In this document: piece after piece, positions 1 through 9,091 of the stretch
How positions within the stretch are numbered: the stretch's first letter is position 1
Layout: the number at the start of each line of letters is the position of its first letter
Notes under the pieces: model-generated
The model's database searches: none
What the model was told of the DNA's origin: nothing
The model's input: the letters and a program-made list of their open reading frames with translations, nothing else
Position numbers and translations under genes: made by a program
Assembly: GCF_000224065.1 (NCBI RefSeq)
Contig: NZ_AFWT01000017.1
Coordinates: 60,392-124,391 of the forward strand
Length of the DNA: 64,000 bases
Source: Thiorhodococcus drewsii AZ1
Lineage (GTDB): Bacteria; Pseudomonadota; Gammaproteobacteria; Chromatiales; Chromatiaceae
Direction of reading: 5' to 3'

Positions 1-501
1 GTCCCTCAGCCAGGCGCTGAAGTGTGCTCGATGCTCGGCGTCGGGGCGTTTGCTCAGGGTATCCAGCCCAGCCGCCATCTGTTCGCGCGTGCGCGGCGAC
101 GGGTAGCTGTCGAAGCTCACCGCGTCAATCAGGGTCAGAGACCTCAGCCGTTCCGGTGAGAAGATGCCGAATCGCTGTGCGATCCCACCGCCGAAGTCGT
201 GCCCCACGACATGGGCCGAGTCGAGTCCCCAATGCGCCAGCATCCCCTCCAGAATCGGCACCTGTGCCGAGATCGAGGTGTCGATCGCCGGATCCCAGGG
301 GCGCTCCGAGAGCCCGTATCCCAGCAAGTCGAAGACATGGACCCTGTATCCCGCCTCGACCAGTCGCGGCATGATGTTTCGCCAGATGAACGAGGAGGCG
401 GGAGTGCCGTGTAGGAGCACGACTGGCTCGCCCGAGCCATGGACGCCATGGGCGATACGCGATCCGCGGATGATGGCATGATCGGTGACGATGTGCGGCA
501 T
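1..501 (-). CDS. Alpha/beta hydrolase, epoxide hydrolase / haloalkane dehalogenase type (3' end outside window)
   Basis: Reading from the ATG at 501, 167 codons remain open to the window edge. The protein shows the alpha/beta-hydrolase oxyanion motif HGTP at residues 31-34 and the nucleophile elbow VVGHDFGG with Asp102 in the nucleophile position. Asp rather than Ser at the elbow is typical of epoxide hydrolases and haloalkane or haloacetate dehalogenases, so a hydrolytic dehalogenase or epoxide hydrolase is likely; the substrate cannot be read from the sequence. The cap domain and the catalytic His lie beyond the window. It is divergent from the LysR gene at 608, which suggests regulation by that protein. 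Confidence 0.85.
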   Translation of the reverse strand, partial: MPHIVTDHAIIRGSRIAHGVHGSGEPVVLLHGTPASSFIWRNIMPRLVEAGYRVHVFDLLGYGLSERPWDPAIDTSISAQVPILEGMLAHWGLDSAHVVGHDFGGGIAQRFGIFSPERLRSLTLIDAVSFDSYPSPRTREQMAAGLDTLSKRPDAEHRAHFSAWLRD

Positions 502-551
502 GAGAAAACCCCGTGATATTGGTTTTCTGGAATGATGCGTGTCGCTGGAAT

Positions 552-583
552 ATGATTCAAAGTGATTGTTTCGATCGAATCAT
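552..583. promoter_or_regulatory. Candidate LysR-type operator between divergent genes
   Basis: An inverted repeat ATGATTC (552-558) / GAATCAT (577-583) encloses a second nested pair TGATT (563-567) / AATCA (578-582), in an AT-rich stretch between the hydrolase start at 501 and the LysR start at 608. Position and dyad spacing fit a LysR-family binding site controlling both genes. This is inferred from layout only. Confidence 0.4.
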
Positions 584-607
584 CGATATAAGTCATGTGA
601 GAGCGGG

Positions 608-1483
608 ATGAAGATACGGCTCGAGATCGGCGCCCTGCAGGCACTGTGCGCCATCGACGAACTGGGCGGGATCACCCGCGCAGCGGATCGGCTCGCCCTG
701 TCGCAGTCGGCCGTGTCGCACAAGATCAAGCGGCTGGAGGCTGGACTGGGCTGCGAGCTGCTGACACGGCGTGCCGGTGCGCCCCTGTTCACCGCGGAGG
801 GCGAGCGATTGCTGCGCTATGCGCGTCGCATCCTCGCGCTGCACGACGAGGCCGTCCTGAGTCTCGGTCAGCAGCCACTGACGGGCCGAATCCGGCTCGG
901 CATGACAGAGGATACGAGCGGTGGCGGACTGTCGCGCATCCTCGGCCGGTTCACTCGGCGCCACCCGGAGGTCGCGGTCCAGACCCAGGTGCTCCAAAGC
1001 CTTGAGATCGAGGCGCAGCTCGAGCGCGGCGAGCTGGATATCGGGATTCTGCAGGTCTTCATCCATCGCGTTCGGCCTTCCGATCGGGTGCTCGACACGG
1101 ACAGCCTGCACTGGGTCAAGTCGCCGGATCTGTCGCTCGACCTTTCGCGTCCGGTGCCCTTTCTATCCTTCGACGACGACTGTTTCTACCGGCACTGGGC
1201 CATGGAGGTCGGGCAATCGCAGCCGCCGGGCCTGGTCACCGTGCTGACCTGCCCGAGTGGGGCCGGGATTCGCTCGGCGCTCGATGCCGGGCTCGGGATC
1301 TGTCTGATGGGCTCACGGCAGCTCACGCCCGAGATGGATGTGCTCTCCGATCCCTTCCCGCCGCCGCCCGGAATCGCCCACATCGTCCGGGTCGGACCTC
1401 AGGCCCATTCGGCCGTGGTGCGCACGCTCGTGGCCGAGATCGCGAGCGAGCTCGGATCTCGGTGGCACACCCGTGCGGCATGA
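608..1483 (+). CDS. LysR-family transcriptional regulator
   Basis: A 291-residue protein with an N-terminal winged helix-turn-helix (about residues 5-64, including the recognition segment LSQSAVSHKIKRLE) and a LysR substrate-binding domain from about residue 90. The ATG at 608 was chosen over an upstream in-frame ATG at 566 because it places the HTH at the usual distance from the N-terminus and is preceded by GAGAGCGG. It is divergent from the alpha/beta hydrolase gene and probably controls it, in keeping with LysR family habit; the effector is unknown. Confidence 0.88.
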   Translation: MKIRLEIGALQALCAIDELGGITRAADRLALSQSAVSHKIKRLEAGLGCELLTRRAGAPLFTAEGERLLRYARRILALHDEAVLSLGQQPLTGRIRLGMTEDTSGGGLSRILGRFTRRHPEVAVQTQVLQSLEIEAQLERGELDIGILQVFIHRVRPSDRVLDTDSLHWVKSPDLSLDLSRPVPFLSFDDDCFYRHWAMEVGQSQPPGLVTVLTCPSGAGIRSALDAGLGICLMGSRQLTPEMDVLSDPFPPPPGIAHIVRVGPQAHSAVVRTLVAEIASELGSRWHTRAA

Positions 1484-1556
1484 AACGCGGACATTCCGCG
1501 CGTAAATCGGCCTTGCCGCTAGAGGAGCCGCCGCAGGGAAGCGTTCGGTCAGCGCC

Positions 1557-1671
1557 GTAGGTCGGGTTAGGCGCGTGGTAGGACGCTCGTTGTCTGCTCG
1601 ATCGCTTGGCGCGCCGTAACCCGACAGCTGGCCAGGGGGTCGTCTGGTTACGCTGCGCTAACCCGACCTAC
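1557..1671. repeat. Intergenic repeat family A: GTAGGTCGGGTTAG inverted pair
   Basis: GTAGGTCGGGTTAG at 1557-1570 is matched exactly by its reverse complement CTAACCCGACCTAC at 1658-1671, with a further CGTAACCCGACA copy between them. This is a compound palindromic intergenic element. It lies in the 364-base gap between the LysR gene and glyA (1484-1847), which contains no gene. Confidence 0.8.
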
Positions 1672-1696
1672 AGGGGGCTATTTTCAGAAAGCCGTC

Positions 1697-1835
1697 TGTC
1701 GGGCCTCCCCGCGTCGGCCCAACCTACCGCCCTCATCACACCGACACATTCAATCCCTTTGCGCCCTTCGCGCCTTTGCGGTTCAAAAAGAGGAATCAGC
1801 GGTTTGTTGGGCCTCCTGACGTCGACCCAACCTAC
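1697..1835. repeat. Two diverged copies of a GGGCCTCC...ACCCAACCTAC repeat, flanking a family F unit
   Basis: Two near-copies of about 31 bp occur at 1697-1727 and 1804-1835, both of the form TGT(C/T)GGGCCTCC...CGTCG(G/A)CCCAACCTAC. Their outer bases resemble the ends of family A, so they may be decayed members. Between them, at 1761-1784, lies a GCGCCCTTCGCGCCTTTGCG-type unit (family F) that recurs inverted at 26076-26099. No coding sequence is seen in 1484-1847. Confidence 0.65.
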
Positions 1836-1847
1836 AGGGCTGCATCC

Positions 1848-3110
1848 TTATCCCTCGGAACCCGTCCCATAGACGGGGAACTGGTGCGTCAGCGTGGCGA
1901 CCCGGTCGCGCACCTGGGCGATACGCTCGGCGTCCTGGGGCGCATCCAGCACATCGGCGATCAGGTTGCCGACGAGCCGCGCCTCTTCCTCCGCGAATCC
2001 GCGCGTCGTCATGGCCGGCGTTCCGACCCGGATGCCTGAGGTGACGAAGGGCTTCTCGGGGTCGTTGGGGATGGCGTTCTTGTTGACCGTGATGTGCGCC
2101 TCGCCCAAGAGGCGTTCGGCCTCCTTGCCGGTGAGGCCCTTGGCGCGCAGGTCGACGAGCATGAGATGGCTCTCGGTGCGCCCGGAGACGATACGCAGCC
2201 CGCGCTCGATCAGGGTCTCGGCGAGCACGGCGGCATTCGTGACGACCTGCTGCTGATAGGTCTTGAACTCGGGCGTCATGGCCTCCTTGAAGGCGACGGC
2301 TTTGCCGGCGATGACATGCATCAGCGGGCCGCCCTGGATGCCGGGGAAGATGGCCGAGTTGACGGCCTTGGCGTGCTCCTCGCGCATCAGGATGACGCCG
2401 CCGCGCGGGCCGCGCAGGCTCTTGTGCGTGGTGGTGGTGACAAAGTCGGCGTGCGGGACCGGGCTCGGATAGACACCGGCCGCGATCAGGCCCGCGTAGT
2501 GGGCCATGTCGACCATGAAATAGGCGCCGATCTCACGGGCCACCCGGGCGATGCGCTCGAAGTCGATCCGCAGGGCGAAGGCCGAGGCGCCGGCGATGAT
2601 GAGCTTGGGTGTGTGCTCGCGCGCCTTGTGCTCCAGCGCCTCGTAGTCGATGTCCTCCTCGGCGTTCAGGCCGTAGCTCACCACCTGGAACCACTTGCCG
2701 CTCATGTTGAGCGCCATGCCGTGGGTCAGATGTCCGCCCTCGGCCAGGCTCATGCCCATGATGGTGTCGCCCGGCTTCAGCACGGAGAAGAAGACGCCCT
2801 GGTTGGCCTGGGAGCCCGAGTTGGGCTGCACGTTGGCCGCCTCGGCGCCGAACAGGGTCTTGACCCGATCGATCGCGAGCCGCTCGACGACGTCGACGTG
2901 CTCGCAACCGCCGTAATAGCGCTTGCCGGGATAACCCTCGGCGTACTTGTTGGTGAGCTGCGAGCCCTGAGCGGCCATCACCGCCGGAGAGGTGTAGTTC
3001 TCGGAGGCGATCAGCTCAATGTGATCCTCCTGGCGTCGGTTCTCCTGCTCAATGACAGCGGAGAGCTCCGGGTCGATGCGGTCGAGTCTGTATTGGGTGC
3101 GATCAAACAT
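1848..3110 (-). CDS. glyA: Serine hydroxymethyltransferase
   Basis: A 420-residue PLP enzyme converting serine and tetrahydrofolate to glycine and 5,10-methylene-THF in the cytoplasm. Visible family motifs are [10 protein letters not shown] near the N-terminus, the glycine-rich YPGKRYYGG segment, and [14 protein letters not shown] at about residue 230 with the Schiff-base lysine. The start at 3110 gives the standard N-terminus MFDRTQYRL; the frame stays open upstream through repeat DNA but that extension matches no SHMT. It lies downstream of metE on the same strand, separated by a 140-base repeat-filled gap, and both genes serve one-carbon metabolism. No glycine riboswitch pattern was recognised upstream. 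Confidence 0.97.
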   Translation of the reverse strand: MFDRTQYRLDRIDPELSAVIEQENRRQEDHIELIASENYTSPAVMAAQGSQLTNKYAEGYPGKRYYGGCEHVDVVERLAIDRVKTLFGAEAANVQPNSGSQANQGVFFSVLKPGDTIMGMSLAEGGHLTHGMALNMSGKWFQVVSYGLNAEEDIDYEALEHKAREHTPKLIIAGASAFALRIDFERIARVAREIGAYFMVDMAHYAGLIAAGVYPSPVPHADFVTTTTHKSLRGPRGGVILMREEHAKAVNSAIFPGIQGGPLMHVIAGKAVAFKEAMTPEFKTYQQQVVTNAAVLAETLIERGLRIVSGRTESHLMLVDLRAKGLTGKEAERLLGEAHITVNKNAIPNDPEKPFVTSGIRVGTPAMTTRGFAEEEARLVGNLIADVLDAPQDAERIAQVRDRVATLTHQFPVYGTGSEG

Positions 3111-3130
3111 GTTCGTTCTCGGTTTTTTAG

Positions 3131-3240
3131 AGCTGCCAGCTTTCAGCCTCCAGCGGCCAGCCGGGCCATCGGCCGAACTGGGCAGCAAACTCTGGCTGGA
3201 AGCTGGCGGCTGGCGGCTGGCGGCTGGCGGCTGGTAGCTA
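3131..3240. repeat. Repeat family D: CTGGCGG tandem and inverted arms between metE and glyA
   Basis: Four exact tandem heptamers CTGGCGG occupy 3203-3230, followed by CTGGTAG. The left arm at 3131-3161 (AGCTGCCAGCTTTCAGCCTC onward) is the inverted counterpart of the segment starting at 3191. A second copy of the same element lies at 5581-5656 upstream of metE, so metE is bracketed by it. The region could fold into a long hairpin in the metE-glyA spacer. Confidence 0.8.
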
Positions 3241-3250
3241 GCCGCTCGAA

Positions 3251-5545
3251 TCAGCCCAAGCTCGCCCGCAGGGTCTTGGCCGCCGAGACCATGTTGGTCA
3301 GGGCCGGGATCACCTCGTTCCATTGGCGGGTCTTGAGGCCGCAGTCGGGGTTCACCCAGAGACGCTCGGCCGGGATGCGCTCGGCGGCCTTGCGCATCAG
3401 GTCGACCATCTGCGCCTCGGCCGGGATGTTGGGCGAGTGGATGTCGTAGACGCCGGGACCGATCTCGTTCGGGTATTTGAAGTCGTCGAAGACGTCGAGC
3501 AGCTCCATGTCCGAACGTGAGGTCTCGATGGTGATGGCATCGGCGTCCATGTCGGCGATCGAGGCGATGATGTCGTTGAACTCCGAGTAGCACATGTGGG
3601 TGTGGATCTGGGTCTCGTCCGCGACGCCGTTGGCGGTGATGCGGAAGGACTCGACCGCCCAGCCGAGATAGGCATCCCATTGCGACTTGCGCAGCGGCAG
3701 ACCCTCGCGCAGCGCCGCCTCGTCGATCTGGATCACGCGCACGCCGGCCCGCTCCAGATCCAGCACCTCCTCGCGGATCGCCAAGGCCAACTGCTGGCAG
3801 GAGACCGAGCGCGGCTGGTCGTCGCGCACGAAGGACCAGTTGAGGATGGTGACCGGGCCGGTGAGCATGCCCTTCATCGGCTTTTCGGTCAGCGACTGGG
3901 CGTAGTTGATCCAGTCGACCGTCATCGCCTTGGGACGGCTGATGTCGCCGAAGAGGATTGGCGGCTTGACGCAGCGCGAGCCGTAGGACTGCACCCAGCC
4001 GAACTGGCTGAAGGCGTAACCGTCGAGCTGCTCGCCGAAGTACTCGACCATGTCGTTGCGCTCGGGCTCGCCGTGCACGAAGACGTCCAGACCCAGGTCT
4101 TCCTGCTCGCGCACGCAGCGGGCGATCTCCCCGCGCATCGCCTCGACGTAGGACGCCTCCTCGATGTCCCCCGCCTTGAACTGGCGGCGGGTCTGACGGA
4201 TCTCGGCGGTCTGCGGGAAGGAGCCGATGGTGGTGGTGGGGAACTTGGGCAGTTGGAGCAACTCGGCCTGCTTGGCGGCGCGCTCGGCATAGGGGCTCTT
4301 GCGCTGACCGAGCTTGGCGTCGATCCGGGCGAGCGCGGCCTTGACCTCGGGATTGTTGACGCGCGGCGAGCTGCGGCGCGCCTCGATGGCGGCGCGGTTG
4401 GCGACCAGCTCGGACTGGACCGTATGACGCCCCTGATTCAGCGCCCTAGCCAGGATGCGCAGCTCGTCGAGCTTCTGCTTGGCGAAGGCGAGCCAGGATC
4501 GGATCTCGGCATCGAGCTTCTGCTCGCTGTCGAGATCCACCGGCACGTGCAGCAGCGAGCAGGAGGGCGCGATCCAGAGACGCTCGCCGAGCTGCGCCTG
4601 GATCGGCTCCAGCCAATCGAGCACCCCGTTCAGATCGGTCTTCCAGATGTTGCGCCCGTCGATCACGCCGAGCGACAGGATCTTGCTGGACGGCAGCAGA
4701 TTCAACAGCGGCACCAGATCCTCACGCCCGCGGACGACGTCGATGTGCAGACCGGCCACCGGCAGATTGGCGGCCAGATAGCGCTGATCCTGGAGCTCGC
4801 CGAAATAGGTCGCCAGCATCAGCTTGACCGGCGCGCTCTTGAGCTCGTGATAGGCGATCTCGAAGGCATGACGCCAGGGCTCCTCCAGCTCGGTGACCAG
4901 GATGGGCTCGTCGATCTGCACCCACTCGGCCCCGTTCGCGGCCAGCGTATTCAGCAGCTCGGCGTAGACGGGCAGCAATCGCTCGAGCAGGGCGAGCCGA
5001 TCGGAGTCGTCCTTGGTCTTGCCGAGCGCGAGATAGGTCACCGGACCGATGATGACGGGCTTGGCACGCACGCCCTGCGCCTTGGCCTCGGCCAGCTGGT
5101 CGAGCAGACGCGAGGCGTCCAGTTCGAACCGGGTGTCGGCGGTCAGCTCGGGGACGATGTAGTGATAGTTGGTGTCGAACCACTTGGTCATCTCGCCGGC
5201 GGCGACGCCGCCGACGCAACCGGCCTGATCCTCGGCGGCCGGGGCCGAGCGGCCGCGCGCCACGCGGAAGTAGTTGTCGAGCCGGTCACCCTCGAACCCG
5301 CGCACGCGCTCGGGCAGATTACCCAGCGTAAAGCTCATGTCGAGCATCTGGTCGTAGAAGGCGAAGTCGCCGACCGGCACCAGGTCCAATCCGGTCTGAT
5401 CCTCCCAATGACGCGCCCGCAGCTGGGCACCGACGGACTTGAGATCCTCGATCGAGGACTGGCCCTTCCAGTAGGACTCGAGCGCGAACTTCAATTCACG
5501 CTTAGCGCCGATGCGGGGAAAACCGAGATTGTGGGTGATTGCCAT
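3251..5545 (-). CDS. metE: Cobalamin-independent methionine synthase
   Basis: A 764-residue 5-methyltetrahydropteroyltriglutamate-homocysteine methyltransferase that makes methionine without B12. Two homologous barrels are apparent: an N-terminal half starting [19 protein letters not shown] and a catalytic C-terminal half starting around [10 protein letters not shown]. The zinc ligands are visible in [11 protein letters not shown] (His and Cys) and [10 protein letters not shown] (Cys), with [13 protein letters not shown] segments typical of the family. Length is normal. The divergent neighbour across 218 bases is MetR, the classical activator of metE. Confidence 0.97.
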   Translation of the reverse strand: MAITHNLGFPRIGAKRELKFALESYWKGQSSIEDLKSVGAQLRARHWEDQTGLDLVPVGDFAFYDQMLDMSFTLGNLPERVRGFEGDRLDNYFRVARGRSAPAAEDQAGCVGGVAAGEMTKWFDTNYHYIVPELTADTRFELDASRLLDQLAEAKAQGVRAKPVIIGPVTYLALGKTKDDSDRLALLERLLPVYAELLNTLAANGAEWVQIDEPILVTELEEPWRHAFEIAYHELKSAPVKLMLATYFGELQDQRYLAANLPVAGLHIDVVRGREDLVPLLNLLPSSKILSLGVIDGRNIWKTDLNGVLDWLEPIQAQLGERLWIAPSCSLLHVPVDLDSEQKLDAEIRSWLAFAKQKLDELRILARALNQGRHTVQSELVANRAAIEARRSSPRVNNPEVKAALARIDAKLGQRKSPYAERAAKQAELLQLPKFPTTTIGSFPQTAEIRQTRRQFKAGDIEEASYVEAMRGEIARCVREQEDLGLDVFVHGEPERNDMVEYFGEQLDGYAFSQFGWVQSYGSRCVKPPILFGDISRPKAMTVDWINYAQSLTEKPMKGMLTGPVTILNWSFVRDDQPRSVSCQQLALAIREEVLDLERAGVRVIQIDEAALREGLPLRKSQWDAYLGWAVESFRITANGVADETQIHTHMCYSEFNDIIASIADMDADAITIETSRSDMELLDVFDDFKYPNEIGPGVYDIHSPNIPAEAQMVDLMRKAAERIPAERLWVNPDCGLKTRQWNEVIPALTNMVSAAKTLRASLG

Positions 5546-5580
5546 GTGATCTTGCCTCGAAGGATGAATCTGGAAAAGTG

Positions 5581-5656
5581 GCCAGCCTTCAGCTTCCAGC
5601 CGCCAGCAGTTGTGTCGCTCAAAAGCTGGCGGCTGGAAGCTGGTGGCTGGTAGCTA
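5581..5656. repeat. Repeat family D copy upstream of metE
   Basis: The left arm at 5581-5607 (GCCAGCCTTCAGCTTCCAGC onward) is nearly perfectly inverted at 5625-5650, leaving a loop of about 17 bases. The same words occur at 3131-3240 on the other side of metE. It sits in the metE leader region, where a transcript hairpin could form. Confidence 0.8.
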
Positions 5657-5704
5657 GTGACTGACTACTCTTCAACCTGCGACCATTGTCCTCGGGCCAT
5701 CACA

Positions 5705-5754
5705 TGAATAGAAATGGTATTATTTCATCAAAGCATGCACTAAATTCATGAATT
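5705..5754. promoter_or_regulatory. Candidate MetR operator region in the metE-metR intergenic
   Basis: The AT-rich stretch just before metR holds a perfect 12-bp palindrome AATTCATGAATT (5743-5754) and a TGAA-N15-TTCA pair (5705-5708 / 5724-5727). MetR sites in enterobacteria are TGAA/TTCA dyads, so this is a reasonable operator for divergent metE and metR control. It differs in spacing from the enterobacterial consensus. Confidence 0.45.
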
Positions 5755-5763
5755 AGACCCACC

Positions 5764-6666
5764 ATGGCTCAATTGGAACGTACCCATCTGGCGATCGTCC
5801 GCGCCGTCGACCAGCACGGCTCGCTGACCGCCGCCGCCGAGCAGCTGCACCTGACCCAATCCGCGCTGAGCCACGCGATCCGCAAGCTGGAGGATCAGCT
5901 CGGCGTCGCCATCTGGACCCGCGAAGGCCGGCGGCTGCGGCCCACCCAGGCCGGGGCCTATCTGCTGTCGGTGGCCAATCGGCTGATCCCGCAGCTCACC
6001 CACGCCGAGGCGCGTCTGCGCCAGTTCGCTCAGGGCGAGCGCGGCACCTTGCGTATCGGCATCGAGTGCCACCCCTGCTACCAATGGCTGCTGAAGGTGG
6101 TGTCGCCCTATCTCGCCGAGTGGCCGGACGTGGACGTGGACGTGAAGCAGGAATTCCAGTTCAGCGGTATCGGCGCGCTCTTCGGTCACGAAATCGACCT
6201 GCTGGTGACTCCGGACCCGCTCTTTCGGACCGGACTCCAATTCGAGGCGGTGCTCGACTACGAGCAGGTCCTGGTGGTCGGGCCTGGACACCGGCTCGCC
6301 GACACACCCTGCGTACAGCCGGACCAACTGGCCCAGGAGACCCTGATCAGCTATCCGGTCCCCATCGATCGGCTCGACATCTACACTCAGTTCCTGCTGC
6401 CGGCGGGAATTCGGCCCAAGCGTCACAAGCCGATCGAGACGACCGATATCATGCTGCAGATGGTGGCCAGCGGCCGAGGGGTCGCGGCCCTGCCGCGCTG
6501 GCTGGCGAACGAGTATGCCGAACGGCTCGGGGTGACTGCGGTCAGGCTGGGCGAGCGAGGCATCGACAAACAGATCTTTCTCGGCATCCGTCAGGCCGAG
6601 GCCGGGATCGACTATCTGCACGCCTTCGTCGAGCTCGCGCGTGCGCATCGCAACCACAGAGGATGA
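5764..6666 (+). CDS. metR: LysR-family regulator MetR
   Basis: A 300-residue LysR protein with an N-terminal HTH ([20 protein letters not shown]) and a co-inducer domain that includes [13 protein letters not shown], a segment typical of MetR, which senses homocysteine. It is divergent from metE, the arrangement known for metE/metR. The ATG at 5764 directly follows an AT-rich dyad region. Its TGA overlaps the ATG of queH by four bases (ATGA, 6663-6666), suggesting translational coupling. Confidence 0.92.
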   Translation: MAQLERTHLAIVRAVDQHGSLTAAAEQLHLTQSALSHAIRKLEDQLGVAIWTREGRRLRPTQAGAYLLSVANRLIPQLTHAEARLRQFAQGERGTLRIGIECHPCYQWLLKVVSPYLAEWPDVDVDVKQEFQFSGIGALFGHEIDLLVTPDPLFRTGLQFEAVLDYEQVLVVGPGHRLADTPCVQPDQLAQETLISYPVPIDRLDIYTQFLLPAGIRPKRHKPIETTDIMLQMVASGRGVAALPRWLANEYAERLGVTAVRLGERGIDKQIFLGIRQAEAGIDYLHAFVELARAHRNHRG

Positions 6667-7358
6667 ACGACATGGATCGGACGGCCGATTTCAAGCGCGG
6701 GCCATCGCCCTGCACCGAGGGACCGAGCGAGGAAACGGACACGCGGAAGGTGTTGCTCCATTCCTGCTGCGCCCCCTGCAGCGGCGGGATCATGGAGTCG
6801 ATGCTCGAGTCGGGGATCGACCTCACGGTCTACTTCTACAACCCCAACATCCATCCGAGCACGGAGTACGCCCGGCGTAAGGATGAGAACAAGCGCTTCG
6901 CCGAGAGTCTCGGCGTGCCCTTCGTGGACGCCGACGACGACCGAAATCGCTGGATCGAGCGCGTGAAGGGTCTGGAGCACGAGCCGGAGCGAGGACGCCG
7001 CTGCGGGCTCTGCTTCGATCTGCGTCTGGAAGGCACCGCGCGCCATGCGCATGCGCACGGATTTCCCGTCATCGCCACCTCGCTGGGGATCTCGCGCTGG
7101 AAGGATCTGAGCCAGGTCGACGACTGCGGTCGGCGGGCCGTCGCACCCTACCCCGGTCTCCTCTACTGGGACTGCAACTGGCGCAAGGCCGGGGGATCGG
7201 CGCGCATGACGGAGGTCGCCAGACGCGAAGGCTTCTACCGGCAGGAATACTGCGGCTGCGCCTACTCACTGCGGGAGACGAACGCCCGTCGCATCGCCAG
7301 CGGGCGCGGGCGGATCCGACTCACCGACGGGACGGATGAGGACCGAGAGCCGGTCTGA
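6663..7358 (+). CDS. queH: Epoxyqueuosine reductase QueH
   Basis: A 231-residue protein with the cysteine pattern of QueH (former DUF208), the alternative enzyme for the last step of queuosine synthesis, reducing epoxyqueuosine to queuosine in tRNA. Visible clusters are [10 protein letters not shown] near the N-terminus, [10 protein letters not shown] in the middle and EYCGCAYS near the C-terminus; these cysteines bind a 4Fe-4S cluster and a second metal site in characterised QueH. The ATG at 6663 overlaps the metR stop. A gluQ gene acting on queuosine tRNA lies at 60005 in this window. Confidence 0.93.
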   Translation: MNDMDRTADFKRGPSPCTEGPSEETDTRKVLLHSCCAPCSGGIMESMLESGIDLTVYFYNPNIHPSTEYARRKDENKRFAESLGVPFVDADDDRNRWIERVKGLEHEPERGRRCGLCFDLRLEGTARHAHAHGFPVIATSLGISRWKDLSQVDDCGRRAVAPYPGLLYWDCNWRKAGGSARMTEVARREGFYRQEYCGCAYSLRETNARRIASGRGRIRLTDGTDEDREPV

Positions 7359-7377
7359 AACCGGACTCCGGAGGTCT

Positions 7378-7435
7378 GGTCCGCACCGCAGACCCTACCG
7401 AGGACTGAGCCGCAGCAGGGTCCGCGGTGCGGACC
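7378..7435. repeat. Repeat family C: GGTCCGC inverted pair after queH
   Basis: Arms GGTCCGCACCGCAGACCCT (7378-7396) and AGGGTCCGCGGTGCGGACC (7417-7435) are near-perfect reverse complements and could form a strong hairpin between the convergent queH and DUF4198 genes. A second member of this family interrupts the brnT gene at 23495-23551. Confidence 0.85.
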
Positions 7436-7453
7436 GAATCGCGCTGGACGCGA

Positions 7454-8506
7454 TTACTGGTTGCTCAGGCTGACCAGCGTCTCGAAAAGGGTGCCGTCGA
7501 CCAGACCGGTATCCGACAGCCCGCGCGCGCGCTGGACGATCTTGAGCGCCTCGCGGGTCTGGGGACCGAAGTCGCCGTCGATCGAGCTATCGTAGAGACC
7601 GATCTCGCGTAAGGCCTTCTGCACGCTGCGCTTCTGCTGCGCGCTGAGCGCCTTGTCGAAACGCTCGGCGTCCTTGGGTTCGACGGCAGCGGCCATGCCG
7701 GCGCTCGAGCCGGCCGAGGCGCCGAGGGTCTCCGCATTGATCCAGATCACCGCATCCTGCGACAGCTCTTTGCCCTCGTGCTCTTTGACCGGACCCGATC
7801 CGAGGCAGGCGAAGCCCCAGACGCCGGGCGTCGGGATGCCGAAGGTGAAGACGCCGTTGGCGTCGGTGATGGCGACGATACCGGTCGCGGGCACCTCACC
7901 GTTGGCCTCCTCGGAGAAAGCGTTGGCCTTCATGTCGATGTCGGTGTTGATGTACTCGATCTCACACTCGACGCCGGGTGCCGGCTTGCCCTCCGAGAGC
8001 AACTGACCGCTGAAGGTGCTGCCGACGAACACCTGATAGGGCTTGTTGAGCGGAACGATCTCGGTCGGCAGACCAAGCGGTTCGTTCCAGGTGGTCGGCA
8101 TGGCGCCCTTGTTCACATAGGACTTGGTGATCTGCTGGATGTAGATGTCCTCGCTGCCCTCGTAGTAGGGCGCCGGGGTCAGTGCGAAGACGTAGTCGCC
8201 GTTGCGGCGCACCTTGTAGGTCGTCTCGTAGGCCTTGGCCTCGTTGTGGGCGCCCTTCCAGGTGATGGGCTTGAGGCTGTCCTTGAGATCGGTCCGCTTG
8301 TCCTTGAACTGGACGAAGAAGTCGACCGGCTCGCCCATGTCCATGGTGTGGCCGTTTTCCATGGGATGACCGAAGACCAGCTTGAGACCGATCTCGGCCG
8401 GCTTCTCGAGCATCATCTCCGGGGTGTAGACGAGCTGGAAATGCGCCTGCGCAATGCCAGCGCTCAGGGTTGCCGCCGAGGCGAACAATGCGATGGATGT
8501 CTTCAT
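7454..8506 (-). CDS. DUF4198-type periplasmic protein fused to a peptidoglycan-binding domain
   Basis: A 350-residue secreted protein. Residues 1-21 form a signal peptide ending AQAH. About 22-250 resemble DUF4198 (a periplasmic, NikM-like metal-uptake family), with the early His/Met-rich FGHPMENGHTMDMGE segment as a plausible metal contact. About 275-350 form a PG_binding_1-like domain (VQKALREIGLYDSSIDGDFG...TREALKIVQ). Fusion of DUF4198 to a cell-wall-binding domain is unusual and suggests a metal-handling protein anchored to peptidoglycan. It follows the small gene at 8609 on the same strand and is divergent from feoAB across a Fur box, so iron-regulated expression is likely. Confidence 0.8.
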   Translation of the reverse strand: MKTSIALFASAATLSAGIAQAHFQLVYTPEMMLEKPAEIGLKLVFGHPMENGHTMDMGEPVDFFVQFKDKRTDLKDSLKPITWKGAHNEAKAYETTYKVRRNGDYVFALTPAPYYEGSEDIYIQQITKSYVNKGAMPTTWNEPLGLPTEIVPLNKPYQVFVGSTFSGQLLSEGKPAPGVECEIEYINTDIDMKANAFSEEANGEVPATGIVAITDANGVFTFGIPTPGVWGFACLGSGPVKEHEGKELSQDAVIWINAETLGASAGSSAGMAAAVEPKDAERFDKALSAQQKRSVQKALREIGLYDSSIDGDFGPQTREALKIVQRARGLSDTGLVDGTLFETLVSLSNQ

Positions 8507-8608
8507 GAAACTACAGCTCCACTAAGGTAAATAAGGCGTTCTGGCCCGGTTCGTCTCTGGCTGGCCGGAAGGATTTCTGCGGCGGAATCCGAGGCCCGGA
8601 TCCAGCCG

Positions 8609-8923
8609 TTATTCCACGATATCCTCGCCGTCGATGGTGATCTCGTGACCCGGACCCGCGTCGAAGACGACCTTGTAGTCACCGTCTGGCTTGTCGAACT
8701 CGAACTCGCTGTTTTCGCTCATGACGCCCTCGACGACGGCGTTTCCGCTGCCGTCCATGACGCTTATCTTCACGCCCGAGGCAGACGACCCGTCGGAGAA
8801 GCCGCCTTCGCAGAAGACGGTCCCGTCGCCGTTGTCATAGCAGGAGCAGAGCGGGGTGTGGGCGAAGACCTGAACGGCCATGAGGCCGGTCGCGAGCATA
8901 AGGGCGGTTTGGATATAACGCAT
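8609..8923 (-). CDS. Small periplasmic Cys-containing protein, iron-locus associated
   Basis: A 104-residue protein with a signal peptide (MRYIQTALMLATGLMAVQVF, cleaved near AHT) and a mature part beginning HTPLCSCYDNGDGTVFCEGG, with three cysteines, followed by a beta-rich segment resembling a small carboxypeptidase-regulatory-like domain (SGVKISVMDGSGNAVVEG). Starts at 8935 and 8923 are both possible; 8923 is preferred because it is preceded by GAGA at a usable distance. It lies next to the Fur box and upstream of the DUF4198 fusion gene, so the two probably form an iron-regulated unit. No function is recognised. Confidence 0.75.
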   Translation of the reverse strand: MRYIQTALMLATGLMAVQVFAHTPLCSCYDNGDGTVFCEGGFSDGSSASGVKISVMDGSGNAVVEGVMSENSEFEFDKPDGDYKVVFDAGPGHEITIDGEDIVE

Positions 8924-9004
8924 GGTGAATCTCATATCGGCTTGTAAACACGAATGGGTGGCATTGCCACAGGGGCAAAACCATACCGCAAGGAGTTAAT
9001 TTGA

Positions 9005-9023
9005 TCAAATGATAATCCTTATC
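9005..9023. promoter_or_regulatory. Fur box between the small periplasmic gene and feoA
   Basis: The 19-mer TCAAATGATAATCCTTATC matches the Fur consensus GATAATGATAATCATTATC at 15 of 19 positions. It sits midway between the divergent starts at 8923 and 9092, so one site could control both the feo operon and the DUF4198-containing unit. Confidence 0.8.
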
Positions 9024-9091
9024 GTTTGCGTCAAATAAAGACTAGTGCGTAGAATTCGTATTCATTCGCAATCCGAGCCTCGAACTTCCCC

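Noticed and set aside
3203..3230. Tandem heptamers as a CRISPR array
   Set aside because: The units are contiguous 7-mers without spacers and there are no cas genes nearby.
3111..3250. Glycine or SAM riboswitch ahead of glyA
   Set aside because: The gap is filled by repeat DNA; no conserved riboswitch core was recognised.
2094..3449. Long open frame of 451 codons antisense to glyA and the metE end
   Set aside because: It is a shadow caused by high GC in the third codon position; the protein resembles no family and the sense genes are certain.
3596..5653. Open frame of 685 codons antisense to metE
   Set aside because: Same GC-driven effect; it is low-complexity and rich in Leu, Gly and Asp without motifs.
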